Source: Acidithiobacillus montserratensis (lineage in GTDB: Bacteria > Pseudomonadota > Gammaproteobacteria > Acidithiobacillales > Acidithiobacillaceae). From it: a stretch of 23,957 nucleotides of DNA. The DNA lies in contig NZ_JABBOU010000072.1 in NCBI RefSeq assembly GCF_018853465.1, positions 1 through 23,957 of the forward strand, given 5' to 3'. The stretch's first letter is position 1; every line of letters begins with the position of its first letter. The notes under the pieces are model-generated. The model saw nothing but the letters and a program-made list of their open reading frames with translations. It made no database searches and was not told the DNA's origin. Made by a program: the position numbers and the translations under genes. Below, in pieces: positions 6,917-15,875 of this stretch.

Positions 6917-9900
6917 GCCATTCATCCAGCTCCGAAGGCTGCTTTAGTGGTCTGAGCTGGCCATTCAGCACCTGTTCTGCCAGCGTAAACGAGTAGTGTC
7001 CCAGCATGTTCACATGCTTATAGCTGAGCGGGGATAATCTGGCTTCGTCCTCTTCCTTCACTTCCTCGCCCCGTTGTCGTAAGTGATCCAGGGCAGCTTG
7101 CATGTAAATGGTGTTCCATAACACCAGAGCATTGGTCACCAAACCCAGCACGCCAAATTGATCTTCCTGACCCTCCCGATACCGTTTCCGTATCTCACCG
7201 CGCTGACCGTGACAGATAGCCCTCGCGACTGCGTGACGGCCTTCGCCCCGATTCAACTGGGTCAATATCCGGCGGCGGTAATCCTCATCATCCACATAGT
7301 TCAGCAGGTACAAGGTTTTGTTGATCCGGCCAGCTTCAATGATGGCTTGTGCCAGACTGGAAGGACGATCACTTTTCAGCAGCGATCGGATCAGATCGGA
7401 GGCCTGCACGGTACCGAGCTTGAGAGAACCTGCGATACGCATCATGTCTTCCCAGTGATGCTCAATCTTTTGGGGATGGGCGCAATTACGCGCCAGGTCA
7501 TTCAATGCACCGTAGTTGGCCTCTTTGTCCACGCGCCAGAAAACAGATTCACCGGCATCAGACAGGCGTGGTGAAAACTGATAGCCCAGAAGCCAGAACA
7601 AACCGAACACCATATCGCTAGCACCGGCCGTGTCGGTCATAACCTCTATCGGGTTCAGGCCGGTTTGCTGTTCCAATAGCCCCTCCAGAACAAAGATGGA
7701 ATCACGCAGTGTTCCAGGGACGACAATGCCATGAAAGCCGGAGAACTGATCCGAAAGAAAGTTGTACCAGGTAATGCCACGACAAGAACCAAAGTACTTT
7801 CGGTTAGGTCCGGCATTGATGGTGCGGATAGGCGTCACAAATCGCATACCATCGGCGGAGGCAACTTCACCGCCACCCCACTTTCTGGCCAGAGACAAAG
7901 TGGATTGGTAGTCCACCAGCTTGGCATTGGCTTTCACAAGAGTCTCTGCCCGCAGGTAATTCTGTTTGACCCAGCTCAGTCGGTACCGGGTCAACGCGGG
8001 CACCTGGTGCTTGATCAGCGGCTCCAGACCGATGTTGCAGGCCTCCGCCAACAACACCGCGCAGACGCTAACAGTGAGGCCTTCGGCGCGGGCATTGGAT
8101 TCGCTGACATGGGTAAATTCGTCGGCAAAGCCGGTATGGGCATGGATCTCCAACAGCAATTCGGTGAGATCTACGTTGGGTAATAAGCCATCCACCTGTT
8201 GCGAGAGGCTGGTTAGGCTGGGCGGCTCATCCAGTTTGTCGAAGGGGGTAATGGTTAAGGTGGGCCGCTTGCCAGACAAGTCCAGTTCGATCGCCTTATT
8301 GTTATCAAAATTTTCGGCCACCTGCTTGTAAGTGACATCCAATTGGCGTACCAATCCATCAATGGCTTCCCGAGGATTAAGTGGGTGACCAAGTGACCGG
8401 CAGACCTGAATGCGATTGGCCTGCCATTCAGCACCTTGCAATAACTTGGCTCTTGGATCACACCAGCGGTCGCTATTCTCGAGATAGATGTCACGGCGGC
8501 GCAGGCTGTCTTGCAGCTTATCAAGAAAGCACAGTGTATAGCCGCGTTTGGTCACGCGCCCTTCTTTATCAAACACCAAATGTTTCCAGGGATTGGAAAC
8601 GATATCCAGCGGAGCCTCTTCCAATAGCAGCTTGCGCGATTCCAGCCGGCTGGCCAGATACTGATACGCTTCCGAAGTTGCCTTGCCTGCCGGTGCCGCT
8701 TTGAACTCGATATCACACAGTAATTTCGGCAAGAAACGCCTGACCCGGCCATACTGCTCAATCATTTCATCCTGAAAGTTATGGTCATAGGGGCGAGCCA
8801 GTTCATGGACGGTAGCAATTGACTCTGCCAATTTTTCACGCGGAAATTTGGCAAAGATAGCTGACCTCAACAGCTCGTCATGCATGCTTTCATTGAGTAT
8901 CAGGGCACACACCTCAGCCAGAGCCAACGCGGATTTATCCAGATCTTTCAGCGTTCGCAGCCGTTTCTTCTGACCTAACTTTTTCGCCTCCCCGGCGATA
9001 TGGGTAATCAGTAAATCCAAGATGTCCAGGGCATCGTCGAGGGCGATGGTCTCATAGGCCTTGACGAAGGCAACCAGAATGGCAGCACGCTTATTCTCTG
9101 GCATTCTGGCTATTTTGTGCATGGAAATCATACCGGCGTGACGCGCGATATTTTTAAAGCGCACGGGAGGAATGCCGGTAAAATCCAGTTCATGTATGCC
9201 GAAGGCCTTCAGTTCTTGGTAACGGTCAACCGCTTCATTGAAGGCGGGACCACTAATGGTCACCGGTCCCTTGCGGTAGCGGTCAAAGCAGGAAGTTCTT
9301 GATCCTTCTGGAATCTGAAGCAACTTCTCAAGCTTGGTGATTTGAGCTGGTGTTGGCAATGCTGACAACCGCTGCCACAAGCGATTGGTGGCCCGTTCCC
9401 GTATTTCTGAAATCAAGCGCGTCAATGTGGAAGCGCCGGGCAAGAGAATTTTATGTTGGATGAGCCAGCCGGTGGCCAGATCGAAAAGCAGGCTCGGCCT
9501 CTCGTTGCTGATCCAGCTGCGCGTGTAAAGTATGCGGCTCAACCGGAATGACCATGGCCAGGTGAATTCTCGGTATTGGTACTGGTTTCTAATCAAAGCA
9601 GCATGTTCCCGCCGTGTAGTTTCCCGTTGCGCATAAATGGACAAGATCGCGACATCAGCAAGGCCAAGTTGCCGGGCAACAAACCATTGCACGTTGACCG
9701 GTATCTGTGAAAGATCTGAGAGGAAGGTTCCCAGAAATCGAACGCAACCCAACTGCAAGGCGACACCGAAACGGTTTTGATTGCCGCGACGATTGTTGAT
9801 GAAGGCAAGGTCGAATTCATCCAGGTGAAAATAACGGGCCAACTGAACTTCATTCGGTTCGCCAGAGAATTGGCCATAGCTGATTTTCTGTTCCGAGGCT

Positions 9901-9917
9901 AAAAAATCGACGGGCAT
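6912..9917 (-). CDS. tnpA: Tn3-family transposase TnpA
   Basis: 1001 residues from the ATG at 9917. This start is chosen because GGGGGAG lies directly upstream and because MPVDFL is the N-terminus of Tn3 TnpA as I remember it; a TTG at 9929 would add four residues. The whole protein is colinear with Tn3 TnpA, including the N-terminal DNA-binding part (ARYFHLDEFDLAFI). The expected DDE residues are present: Asp near 689 (ADGMRFVTP), Asp near 762 (MTDTAGASD) and Glu near 892 (QLNRGEGRHAVARAI). It binds the 38-bp repeats and carries out replicative transposition through a cointegrate. Full length and intact motifs suggest activity. Its promoter should lie in the res region, where TnpR probably represses it. 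Confidence 0.97.
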   Translation of the reverse strand: MPVDFLASEQKISYGQFSGEPNEVQLARYFHLDEFDLAFINNRRGNQNRFGVALQLGCVRFLGTFLSDLSQIPVNVQWFVARQLGLADVAILSIYAQRETTRREHAALIRNQYQYREFTWPWSFRLSRILYTRSWISNERPSLLFDLATGWLIQHKILLPGASTLTRLISEIRERATNRLWQRLSALPTPAQITKLEKLLQIPEGSRTSCFDRYRKGPVTISGPAFNEAVDRYQELKAFGIHELDFTGIPPVRFKNIARHAGMISMHKIARMPENKRAAILVAFVKAYETIALDDALDILDLLITHIAGEAKKLGQKKRLRTLKDLDKSALALAEVCALILNESMHDELLRSAIFAKFPREKLAESIATVHELARPYDHNFQDEMIEQYGRVRRFLPKLLCDIEFKAAPAGKATSEAYQYLASRLESRKLLLEEAPLDIVSNPWKHLVFDKEGRVTKRGYTLCFLDKLQDSLRRRDIYLENSDRWCDPRAKLLQGAEWQANRIQVCRSLGHPLNPREAIDGLVRQLDVTYKQVAENFDNNKAIELDLSGKRPTLTITPFDKLDEPPSLTSLSQQVDGLLPNVDLTELLLEIHAHTGFADEFTHVSESNARAEGLTVSVCAVLLAEACNIGLEPLIKHQVPALTRYRLSWVKQNYLRAETLVKANAKLVDYQSTLSLARKWGGGEVASADGMRFVTPIRTINAGPNRKYFGSCRGITWYNFLSDQFSGFHGIVVPGTLRDSIFVLEGLLEQQTGLNPIEVMTDTAGASDMVFGLFWLLGYQFSPRLSDAGESVFWRVDKEANYGALNDLARNCAHPQKIEHHWEDMMRIAGSLKLGTVQASDLIRSLLKSDRPSSLAQAIIEAGRINKTLYLLNYVDDEDYRRRILTQLNRGEGRHAVARAICHGQRGEIRKRYREGQEDQFGVLGLVTNALVLWNTIYMQAALDHLRQRGEEVKEEDEARLSPLSYKHVNMLGHYSFTLAEQVLNGQLRPLKQPSELDEWP

Positions 9918-9955
9918 GCGCTCCCCCAAAGCTGTTCAATAAGCGCGCTTTTCAA

Positions 9956-10654
<699 letters not shown>

Positions 10655-10668
10655 AAGACGTTTCAGAG

Positions 10669-10706
10669 CTTAGCGTACGTTTTCGTTCCATTGGACTTCA
10701 AACCCC
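10669..10706 (-). repeat. Right 38-bp terminal inverted repeat of the Tn3-family element
   Basis: Starts CTTAGCGTACG inside and ends AAACCCC at the outer edge; the inverted match to 6879-6916 has one difference. The bases after it (GATGA) do not repeat the TATAT before the left end. Confidence 0.93.
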
Positions 10707-10893
10707 GATGATAGGCCTTATGGCCACGACCCGCATATTGTTGGACCAGTAGCGAGAGATCGAGCTGATCAATGACTTCCACAATAAAACGGGCCAGGTG
10801 CCCTTCCGGGAGCCAGTCGTCCATGGAGGGGGGCAGAAGATAATCGGCCTTGCGGTCAGCATCGAGGAAGTGGGCCATAAAATTACTCATCAC
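10707..10893 (-). pseudogene. N-terminal fragment of an IS1182/IS5-like transposase
   Basis: About 62 residues remain, from MMSNFMAHFLDADRKADYLL through DDWLPEGHLARFIVEVIDQL to GRGHKAYH. This is the characteristic N-terminus of IS1182-family transposases. The frame then runs into the Tn3 terminal repeat and stops at 10663. The DDE catalytic core is absent, so the fragment is inactive. Confidence 0.85.
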
Positions 10894-10954
10894 ATTGAAT
10901 TATAAGTAATTATATGATAATTCGACGCAAAGGGAAAGTCCGACAAGCTGCTAG
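10707..10954 (-). mobile_element. 5' remnant of an IS1182-like insertion sequence cut by the Tn3 element
   Basis: One IS end is visible at 10935-10954 (AAAGTCCGACAAGCTGCTAG on the plus strand), followed inward by the start of its transposase gene. The element stops abruptly at the transposon boundary at 10706 and its remainder is not in this window. Its end matches the MITE at 3141-3276 at 19 of 20 positions. Confidence 0.72.
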
Positions 10955-11060
10955 ACAGGAGATGAGCACGGGAGCGCAAAAAATTTTAATGTAGGACAGA
11001 TTTTTTGTTTTTTCTTTTGTGTTAGGGACGGATGTCTGGTTATTAATATTAACATTTTTC

Positions 11061-11369
11061 TCAGGGGACGGGATAATACCCATGCTGGTATCTGCGTCGG
11101 CAAATATCCCGGGACCAGGCCACGGTAGTATCACAGGTCTTCTCCAGAGGGGGGCGCAAGATGCGTGAGGGGGGCCGCTGGCGACCGCCCCAACGTATTT
11201 CAATGACCTCCTCATCGGGAAATAGCGTGGGCACGACCTGAATCAGATACCAGCGACCGTCAGTGGCCCGTTCCCAGGCACAGATTCCCCGCCGACATTC
11301 CAATACTACAGACAGGTGCTGCGCCGCCCTCTCCCAGGGTTGATCAATATCCTCAGCCGGGGCGTCCAT
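11061..11369 (-). CDS. Small protein with a WGR-like region
   Basis: 102 residues. The segment DGRWYLIQVVPTLFPDEEVIEIRWGGRQ is followed later by AWSRDICRRRYQHGYYPV. This recalls the WGR domain, whose pattern is strands, a WGR motif, and a C-terminal helix ending in a K..RGY-type signature. The protein is little more than that one domain. WGR domains occur in PARPs and in bacterial stand-alone proteins that bind nucleic acid; a DNA-related role is inference. It overlaps the upstream gene by 17 bases and has only a weak ribosome site, suggesting translational coupling. About 100 AT-rich bases without a gene separate it from the IS remnant. The domain match is by eye and unproven. Confidence 0.6.
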   Translation of the reverse strand: MDAPAEDIDQPWERAAQHLSVVLECRRGICAWERATDGRWYLIQVVPTLFPDEEVIEIRWGGRQRPPSRILRPPLEKTCDTTVAWSRDICRRRYQHGYYPVP

Positions 11370-11712
11370 GTTCCGTGTCCATCGGTTCTGCTGGTTGCGA
11401 TGGCTCGTGCGTGATCAGGGCGGGGTTTTTGTCGTGCAACAGAAAATCCGTGAATTTCGAGAGGTATCCGCCTGATTCGAGCCAGGCTGCTACATCTGCA
11501 TGACTGGGGTATTTGTCCCCATTCAGCCCGGAATACGCCGCAACATGCTTTTTCAGAGAGAGAATGGCCAGTTCCATCAAAGCCGTGTCGCGCTCGCCTT
11601 TGTTGCGGTAAGCCCGATTTATCCCCAGTTGAACTTCCAATAGATCCAGCTCGATTGCGGGATCATCGAAGAAATCTGCACAAACCCGTCTGGTTGGCCT
11701 TCCAATCTGCAT
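11353..11712 (-). CDS. Hypothetical protein, first gene of a two-gene unit
   Basis: 119 residues, not recognised. The ATG at 11712 has GGAG seven bases upstream. The protein is predicted mostly helical, with a central stretch ERDTALMELAILSLKKHVAAY and a Pro/Glu-rich tail. No signal peptide, membrane segment or catalytic motif is visible. It overlaps the WGR-like gene by 17 bases, so both are probably co-translated. It is transcribed divergently from the tyrosine recombinase at 11895 across a 182-base AT-rich spacer. Confidence 0.62.
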   Translation of the reverse strand: MQIGRPTRRVCADFFDDPAIELDLLEVQLGINRAYRNKGERDTALMELAILSLKKHVAAYSGLNGDKYPSHADVAAWLESGGYLSKFTDFLLHDKNPALITHEPSQPAEPMDTEHGRPG

Positions 11713-11779
11713 AGCGGTTCTCCATAGCCATAATGCGATGATTCGATATTATGCCTGTTTTTTGTAAATGCAAACACAG

Positions 11780-11846
11780 AGATAGAATAAGTATTTTGTT
11801 TTTTGTGTTGTTTTCGGCCGGATTCAGGCTTTCTTAGATAGAATAA
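11780..11846. repeat. Direct repeats AGATAGAATAA in the divergent promoter region
   Basis: Two identical 11-mers at 11780-11790 and 11836-11846, 56 bp apart, lie in the AT-rich spacer between the recombinase and the divergent two-gene unit. The second runs into an imperfect dyad (GATAGAATAAT ... ATTATC). They may be regulator or recombinase binding sites. Confidence 0.45.
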
Positions 11847-11894
11847 TGTGTACTATTATCCGATCTACAGTCACAAAAAGCCCCTGGAGACCCG

Positions 11895-12824
11895 ATGCTA
11901 CCCATAGATGCCCTCATCACCGACTTTGAAAATTGGCTGAAAAGCCCGTTTTTTGAGATTCCCTACGCGCAGACCTCTATCAAGGGATATACGGTCAAAG
12001 CTCGCCATTTTCTCCATCATGCCGAGGAAAGCGGCATAGAACAGATAGAGGCAGTTTCCTTGTCTTTCGTGAAAAACTGGATTATCCAGTCTAAAAACAG
12101 CATTGCACCGGTTTCCACACAGATGGTCCGCTACTCCGCCCTCATGCTGTTTTTTGACTGGCTGCAAAAAACGCGGGACTTTCCCTTTAATCCCGCCAGA
12201 GTGCTCCGTGAGGAAAAAGTCCGGCAACGCGCTGAACGGGCCCTCACGGGGGGCCAGGGCGGTCGCGGGGGACGCGGTGGTGCCAAACCCCATCGTCTGC
12301 CTCCCGTCCTCGATCATGCGGAGATCGACCAGCTCCGCACCGAAGCCAAGCGGTTTGAAACCATTGCCGGCTATCGGGATGCGGCGCTGGTCGATTTTTT
12401 ACTGTCCACAGGATTGCGTGCCCACGAAGCGGCGAGTTTCAGGCTTGATGCCCTGAATGGTTATCTCTCCGGACGTCTGCGCGTCATCGGTAAAGGCAAT
12501 AAGGAAAGACTGGTGCGCTTCCCTCCCCCGCCCGCCGAGTCTATGGAACTTTGGCTCACCGCCAGGCGCCGGCTTCAGTCCCCGGCGGATACCCTGTTTC
12601 TGACTGATCAGGGGAAACCCTTAAGCGCTGCTTTTATGTACCTGGTGATCCGGCGCCTCATTGAGCGCACCGCGATTCATAAGCCGCAGGTCGGACCCCA
12701 TCTGTTGCGGCACACCGCCGCCAGTCTGTGGCTTGCACAGGGTATGGATTTGCGCCAGGTACAGGCCAACATGGGGCATAGTAGTATGGTGGTGACCAGC
12801 CGATACCTGCATTTGCTGGAGTGA
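11895..12824 (+). CDS. Tyrosine recombinase (XerC/XerD-like integrase)
   Basis: 309 residues, starting at an ATG with GGAG seven bases upstream. It has an N-terminal SAM-like core-binding domain (about 5-105), a Gly/Arg-rich linker (about 118-130, GGQGGRGGRGG) and a C-terminal catalytic domain. The catalytic residues are all visible: Arg175 (TGLRAHEA), Lys200 (GKGNKER), His269 and Arg272 (HLLRHTAA), His295 (MGHSS) and nucleophile Tyr304 (SRYLHL). It would cut and rejoin DNA at short paired sites. Neighbours suggest mobilisation of the surrounding TA and helicase genes or dimer resolution. No attC-like sites were found, so an integron integrase is not supported. The Gly-rich linker is unusual for Xer proteins. 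Confidence 0.9.
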   Translation: MLPIDALITDFENWLKSPFFEIPYAQTSIKGYTVKARHFLHHAEESGIEQIEAVSLSFVKNWIIQSKNSIAPVSTQMVRYSALMLFFDWLQKTRDFPFNPARVLREEKVRQRAERALTGGQGGRGGRGGAKPHRLPPVLDHAEIDQLRTEAKRFETIAGYRDAALVDFLLSTGLRAHEAASFRLDALNGYLSGRLRVIGKGNKERLVRFPPPPAESMELWLTARRRLQSPADTLFLTDQGKPLSAAFMYLVIRRLIERTAIHKPQVGPHLLRHTAASLWLAQGMDLRQVQANMGHSSMVVTSRYLHLLE

Positions 12825-12879
12825 GGAGCGTGTTTACCCGATGATTGCGGCGGCAAGTAAAACGCCCCTGCAGTGGCTA

Positions 12880-14127
12880 CTATTTCAGGCCTATATCCAT
12901 CGCCGCATCAAAGTCTTCATGCGCAAATGCGCCTCTCCATCGCTCCACCTCCGCTTTGGGAATGCCCGCCTTTTTCGCTTCTTCCGCCCAGTTTGCAACC
13001 GCCTGTGCCATCTGTCGCACGGCCGCGCGGGCGTTGGTTTCTTTCCATAAAAAATCGCCAGCAGCCGTCCATATCGACGTGAAATCCATCGTGCTTGTCC
13101 CGTCGACCCGTAGGGTGGTGCCATGCGTGGTCCGGTCGTGAGACGGCGGCGAAGGATTGATATCAAAAGCGGGAGACAGGCGGAATCCTGCCGCTGGCGA
13201 CCAGAGCACGCCATGATTCCGCAGGTGGTCGTCTACGTTGCTGACCAATACTGAAAAAGCCATGCGGCGCCATAGCTCCCGTACATCTTCTGCGGGAGCT
13301 GCCAGTTCGCGTAACGATTCCGCTATTTCTTCATAAGATCGCGTATCGCCATCGCGTGCGCCGAGGAGGGTCATGGCGGACGCATAATGTATGCGGTGCC
13401 CAATGGCGTCCCGATCGAATCGCCGCGTTAAAAAAACGCTCGTATTGCTCGCCAAATGAAGCAGCCGATAATCGGGGACGTGAATACCGCTTTGTCTGGC
13501 CAAGTGAACGGACAGGTATTCCCAATGAGAACGGTAGCGGTCTTCCGCGTGAACGCCGGGAAATTTGGCGATCCATAAGGATCCTTCTTTATCCATAACG
13601 GCGGCTTTAGGATGGGCACCACCCAGCGATGCGCCCGGTCGCAACAGCAACCGGATATCCTCCATCTCCCGGTCGTTATTGCCTGCGTCCAACCTTTGCG
13701 CCGCAGCGACCAGCCTCGGCAGCTCAGTCAATGGCGGAACGCGAACCCGAGATTCGGCCGCCAAAAAAGGACCATTGCCAACACGGAACCGCAAAGCTCC
13801 CATGCGTAAGCCGTCATCCACACGCAACAGATAATCTGACGTGAATAGCGGTCGTTTTGACGGGTCTCCTTTGCGCATCAACAGCCGACCCCATCGATCT
13901 GGTGCGGCATCAGAGAACACACCAAAAAGCGACGGAGAATGATATACGCCGGGGAGTAGCGGTAACTCAGGATCGATGGGAAACCCGATCTGACTGGTCA
14001 ACCATGCGTTGTCGTATTCGAACGATGTGCTTTCATGGCCACCCCGATAATGGCACCAGAATCTACCTAACAGGTGAGGATTTCCTGCAACATCCATGAA
14101 AACGTGCACTGCATCTTCGTGTTTCAC
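12880..14127 (-). CDS. hipA: HipA-family serine/threonine kinase toxin
   Basis: 415 residues from a GTG at 14127, with AGGA seven bases upstream. Kinase features are the Gly-rich loop GASLGGAHPK (165-174), the ATP-contacting Lys188 (IAKFP), the catalytic-loop motif NVDDHLRNHG (297-306) and the DFG-equivalent FDINPSP (321-327). The N-terminal subdomain with LPGVYHSPSLFGVFSDAAPDRWG (about 58-80) is typical of HipA. HipA of E. coli phosphorylates glutamyl-tRNA synthetase; some relatives use other substrates, so the target here is unknown. Length fits the family. It lies 14 bases downstream of hipB in one operon. Confidence 0.93.
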   Translation of the reverse strand: MKHEDAVHVFMDVAGNPHLLGRFWCHYRGGHESTSFEYDNAWLTSQIGFPIDPELPLLPGVYHSPSLFGVFSDAAPDRWGRLLMRKGDPSKRPLFTSDYLLRVDDGLRMGALRFRVGNGPFLAAESRVRVPPLTELPRLVAAAQRLDAGNNDREMEDIRLLLRPGASLGGAHPKAAVMDKEGSLWIAKFPGVHAEDRYRSHWEYLSVHLARQSGIHVPDYRLLHLASNTSVFLTRRFDRDAIGHRIHYASAMTLLGARDGDTRSYEEIAESLRELAAPAEDVRELWRRMAFSVLVSNVDDHLRNHGVLWSPAAGFRLSPAFDINPSPPSHDRTTHGTTLRVDGTSTMDFTSIWTAAGDFLWKETNARAAVRQMAQAVANWAEEAKKAGIPKAEVERWRGAFAHEDFDAAMDIGLK

Positions 14128-14141
14128 GCTAACATCCTGGA

Positions 14142-14471
14142 TTACTGCGCCTTGAAGACGATTTTTCTCGCCCGTTTCCGCCGCTGCTCTGCCTCTAGGG
14201 CAAGACCAATACCATCTTTCGTCTCATCCGCTAGTTGCATCATGCGATCATTCAACCCCAGAAGCCATAAGGTCAGCGTCAATGTACCCATGCCCACCCC
14301 GGGATCTCCGTTTTCCAGCCGCAATATGGTTCCGGGGGATACCCCGGCGCGCTCGGCGAGTTGGGCCACCGTGATATTTCTGCGCAAGCGCGCGGTACGC
14401 AAATCCTCCCCCAGTTTTTTGAGAGATTTGCGCACCTTGGGCGGCAAGGCGTTTTTGGCTAATGGCTTCAC
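14142..14471 (-). CDS. hipB: HipB-like XRE antitoxin
   Basis: 109 residues from a GTG at 14471 with a weak ribosome site. The helix-turn-helix is clear: LGEDLRTARLRRNITVAQLAERAGVSPGTILRLENG (about 20-55). The C-terminal part (LTLTLWLLGLNDRMMQLAD) would form the dimer and toxin interface. The basic tail EQRRKRARKIVFK is notable. It should neutralise HipA and repress the operon through the dyads just upstream. Confidence 0.9.
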   Translation of the reverse strand: MKPLAKNALPPKVRKSLKKLGEDLRTARLRRNITVAQLAERAGVSPGTILRLENGDPGVGMGTLTLTLWLLGLNDRMMQLADETKDGIGLALEAEQRRKRARKIVFKAQ

Positions 14472-14480
14472 CCTGTTTAT

Positions 14481-14530
14481 TATCCATCCATGGATTACTG
14501 TTGCGCATAAAGTACCATAAATGGATGATT
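14481..14530 (-). promoter_or_regulatory. Candidate hipBA operator
   Basis: Clustered half sites lie just upstream of hipB. The perfect 10-bp palindrome ATCCATGGAT (14486-14495) is preceded by an overlapping TATCC (14481-14485), and ATGGAT recurs at 14521-14526. E. coli HipB recognises TATCC/GGATA half sites, so the resemblance is reasonable, though the spacing differs. Confidence 0.45.
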
Positions 14531-14785
14531 AACGACAAATTCATGAAAAACGGTGATGCCGGTTATCCATGCTCCGCATCGCTGTTTTTTGGTTTGAGTA
14601 GGGGCCCTGTGGAAAAACCTGTATCCAGCATCCTACGTCCTGACGGATAGAAGCTGCTGGCCCGGTTGTGAGGATGGGTCAAACCGTATCAAGGCTGATC
14701 ATGGGCGTCTCACTGTGATCGTGATAGACCGCCTATAATCATTAAATGAGCCATTTTGCGACATTAACGCCATAATATTAGCTGT
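14531..14785. other. Intergenic stretch between hipBA and the next island genes
   Basis: No supported gene. It contains TCACTGTGA (14710-14718), the fourth copy of the palindromic 9-mer near the first TA operon, and 15 bases later a perfect TATAAT (14734-14739). These could form a regulated promoter reading rightward toward 14786. Confidence 0.4.
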
Positions 14786-14950
14786 ATGGCGACAAATCAC
14801 GAGAACCACATGCCTTCTTTGGCTGAAAAACGACGATTGGGCATCGAGGACAGCGCAGTCCTGTTCGCCTATGTAAGAGCGAATGAAACGCGCAAGGGCG
14901 GCCAGATGGCCGCCCTTTTCACCTCCGACCTGGTGGCCACTGCCTGGTAG
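14786..14950 (+). CDS. Possible small hypothetical protein
   Basis: 54 codons. It may instead start at the ATG at 14810, which has GAGA six bases upstream. The core MPSLAEKRRLGIEDSAVLFA is not recognised. The last 18 codons run through a terminator-like hairpin and the end of the parE gene on the other strand. It could be the relic of a longer gene, now ended by the parDE insertion, or spurious. Confidence 0.25.
   Translation: MATNHENHMPSLAEKRRLGIEDSAVLFAYVRANETRKGGQMAALFTSDLVATAW
14896..14919. terminator. Hairpin terminator at the end of parE
   Basis: A perfect 8-bp GC-rich stem GGGCGGCC / GGCCGCCC with an AGAT loop, followed by four T on the plus strand (14916-14919). It begins directly at the parE stop codon on the minus strand. 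The T-run favours termination of rightward transcripts; it may also work for parDE, where the following sequence is only moderately T-rich. Confidence 0.6.
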
Positions 14951-15206
14951 CGTGTAGCACACGCAGCACGCGCACCAGGTCGCCAGCGACGTCATAGATC
15001 AGGATGTAATTCTGATGGACCACTAGCTCGCGAGTGCCTGCGACGCGACCAGGCCGACCGATGCCGGGATGATCGAGCAAACGCCCGGCCTTTTCTGCAA
15101 ACAGTTCATCAAGGGCCAATGCGGCGGCTGGGTTGTCGGCCTCAATGTAGTCATAGATTTCGTCGCGGTCGTGTGTCGCCTCTGGCGTCCAGAACAACGC
15201 CATCAT
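14919..15206 (-). CDS. parE: RelE/ParE-family toxin
   Basis: 95 residues. The start is the ATG at 15204-15206, overlapping the antitoxin stop as ATGA; a second ATG follows at once. Family features are the N-terminal FWTPEATHDRDEIYDYIEADNP, the HPGIGRPGRVAGTRELVVH segment and the C-terminal strand VLRVLHATRQWP. Members inhibit gyrase or cleave ribosome-bound mRNA; the target here is not decided. The antitoxin-first order and the 4-base overlap show a coupled operon. Confidence 0.9.
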   Translation of the reverse strand: MMALFWTPEATHDRDEIYDYIEADNPAAALALDELFAEKAGRLLDHPGIGRPGRVAGTRELVVHQNYILIYDVAGDLVRVLRVLHATRQWPPGRR

Positions 15207-15493
15207 TCGGCGGAGGCTTCAAGTCGGCGGCGTGTTGCTGCCCGCTTGACCGCGAACTTTGCTTCGACCTCGGCCGCTGGGATCAGATTACCGGCATTGG
15301 CTGAGTCAAGACCGATTTGCGCCTGACGACGAAACCAAGCGTCATGCTCGGCGGCTTCCTGCTGCTGCCGAACGAAGTCGCGCATGAAGTCGCGTAGGAG
15401 CTGCGCGGCGTTGCGATCGCGGTTTTTGGCTGCGGTGGAGAACTCGGATTTCAGCGCTTCATCGACCCGGAAAGTAAAGGTAGACTCGCTCAT
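15203..15493 (-). CDS. parD: ParD/CopG-like antitoxin
   Basis: 96 residues from the ATG at 15493, with GAGGG about nine bases upstream. A longer frame up to 15730 exists but would read through the operator and promoter. The N-terminus MSESTFTFRVDEALKSEFST followed by NRDRNAAQLLRDFMRDFV is a ribbon-helix-helix arrangement. The C-terminal half (DAWFRRQAQIGLDSANAG, EVEAKFAVKRAATRRR) is the toxin-binding part typical of antitoxins paired with RelE/ParE toxins. It probably represses its own operon at the dyad at 15506-15527. Confidence 0.88.
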   Translation of the reverse strand: MSESTFTFRVDEALKSEFSTAAKNRDRNAAQLLRDFMRDFVRQQQEAAEHDAWFRRQAQIGLDSANAGNLIPAAEVEAKFAVKRAATRRRLEASAE

Positions 15494-15505
15494 GGCGTTG
15501 CCCTC

Positions 15506-15527
15506 ATGTGTTACAGGATAAACACAT
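15506..15527 (-). promoter_or_regulatory. Candidate parDE operator
   Basis: Inverted arms ATGTGTT (15506-15512) and AACACAT (15521-15527) with an 8-base spacer, ending 13 bases before the antitoxin start. Position and symmetry fit autoregulation by an RHH antitoxin. Confidence 0.55.
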
Positions 15528-15875
15528 CGTAGCACAATGCTAGGCGTGCTGAAATTGTCTTGCCGTGTCGCGTAAGTCCTGAAGGAAGGGCGGAAGGCGC
15601 CTTGCGCACTGCGGAAGGCCGGCTGGTGGCCCAAGGGATGCCCGGGGATTCGGGCGCGCTGCACCGCCTGGGCCGGCTGGCCGATGCCCTGCGGGGGACT
15701 CCCCTGCCCCGCTTGACAATAATGAGGCACTCAGATGTGTCCGATGGCTTTGATGCGAGTGCAACCGCTGTAGTCTATATGCGGGGTATTAACGCGCCTG
15801 TTTGGTTATGGAAACACGCATCTTTACCGTACTTTTCGCAATATTCTCCACCCGTTTTGCGGTATCTTTCTCCGT
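15528..15875. other. GC-rich stretch without a convincing gene
   Basis: Holds the likely parDE promoter region near 15530-15560. On the plus strand around 15580-15720 there is a coding-like frame without a clear start (about ALRTAEGRLVAQGMPGDSGA), possibly a relic of an older plasmid gene. No recognised product. TTGACA at 15713-15718 could be the -35 box of a rightward promoter, but no good -10 follows. Confidence 0.35.

Noticed and set aside
7158..8331. Open frames of 121-150 codons on the plus strand inside tnpA
   Set aside because: They are antisense shadows of the well-supported transposase gene.
15494..15730. N-terminal extension of the ParD-like antitoxin
   Set aside because: It would translate the operator dyad and promoter region; the ATG at 15493 has a good ribosome site and gives the normal family length.
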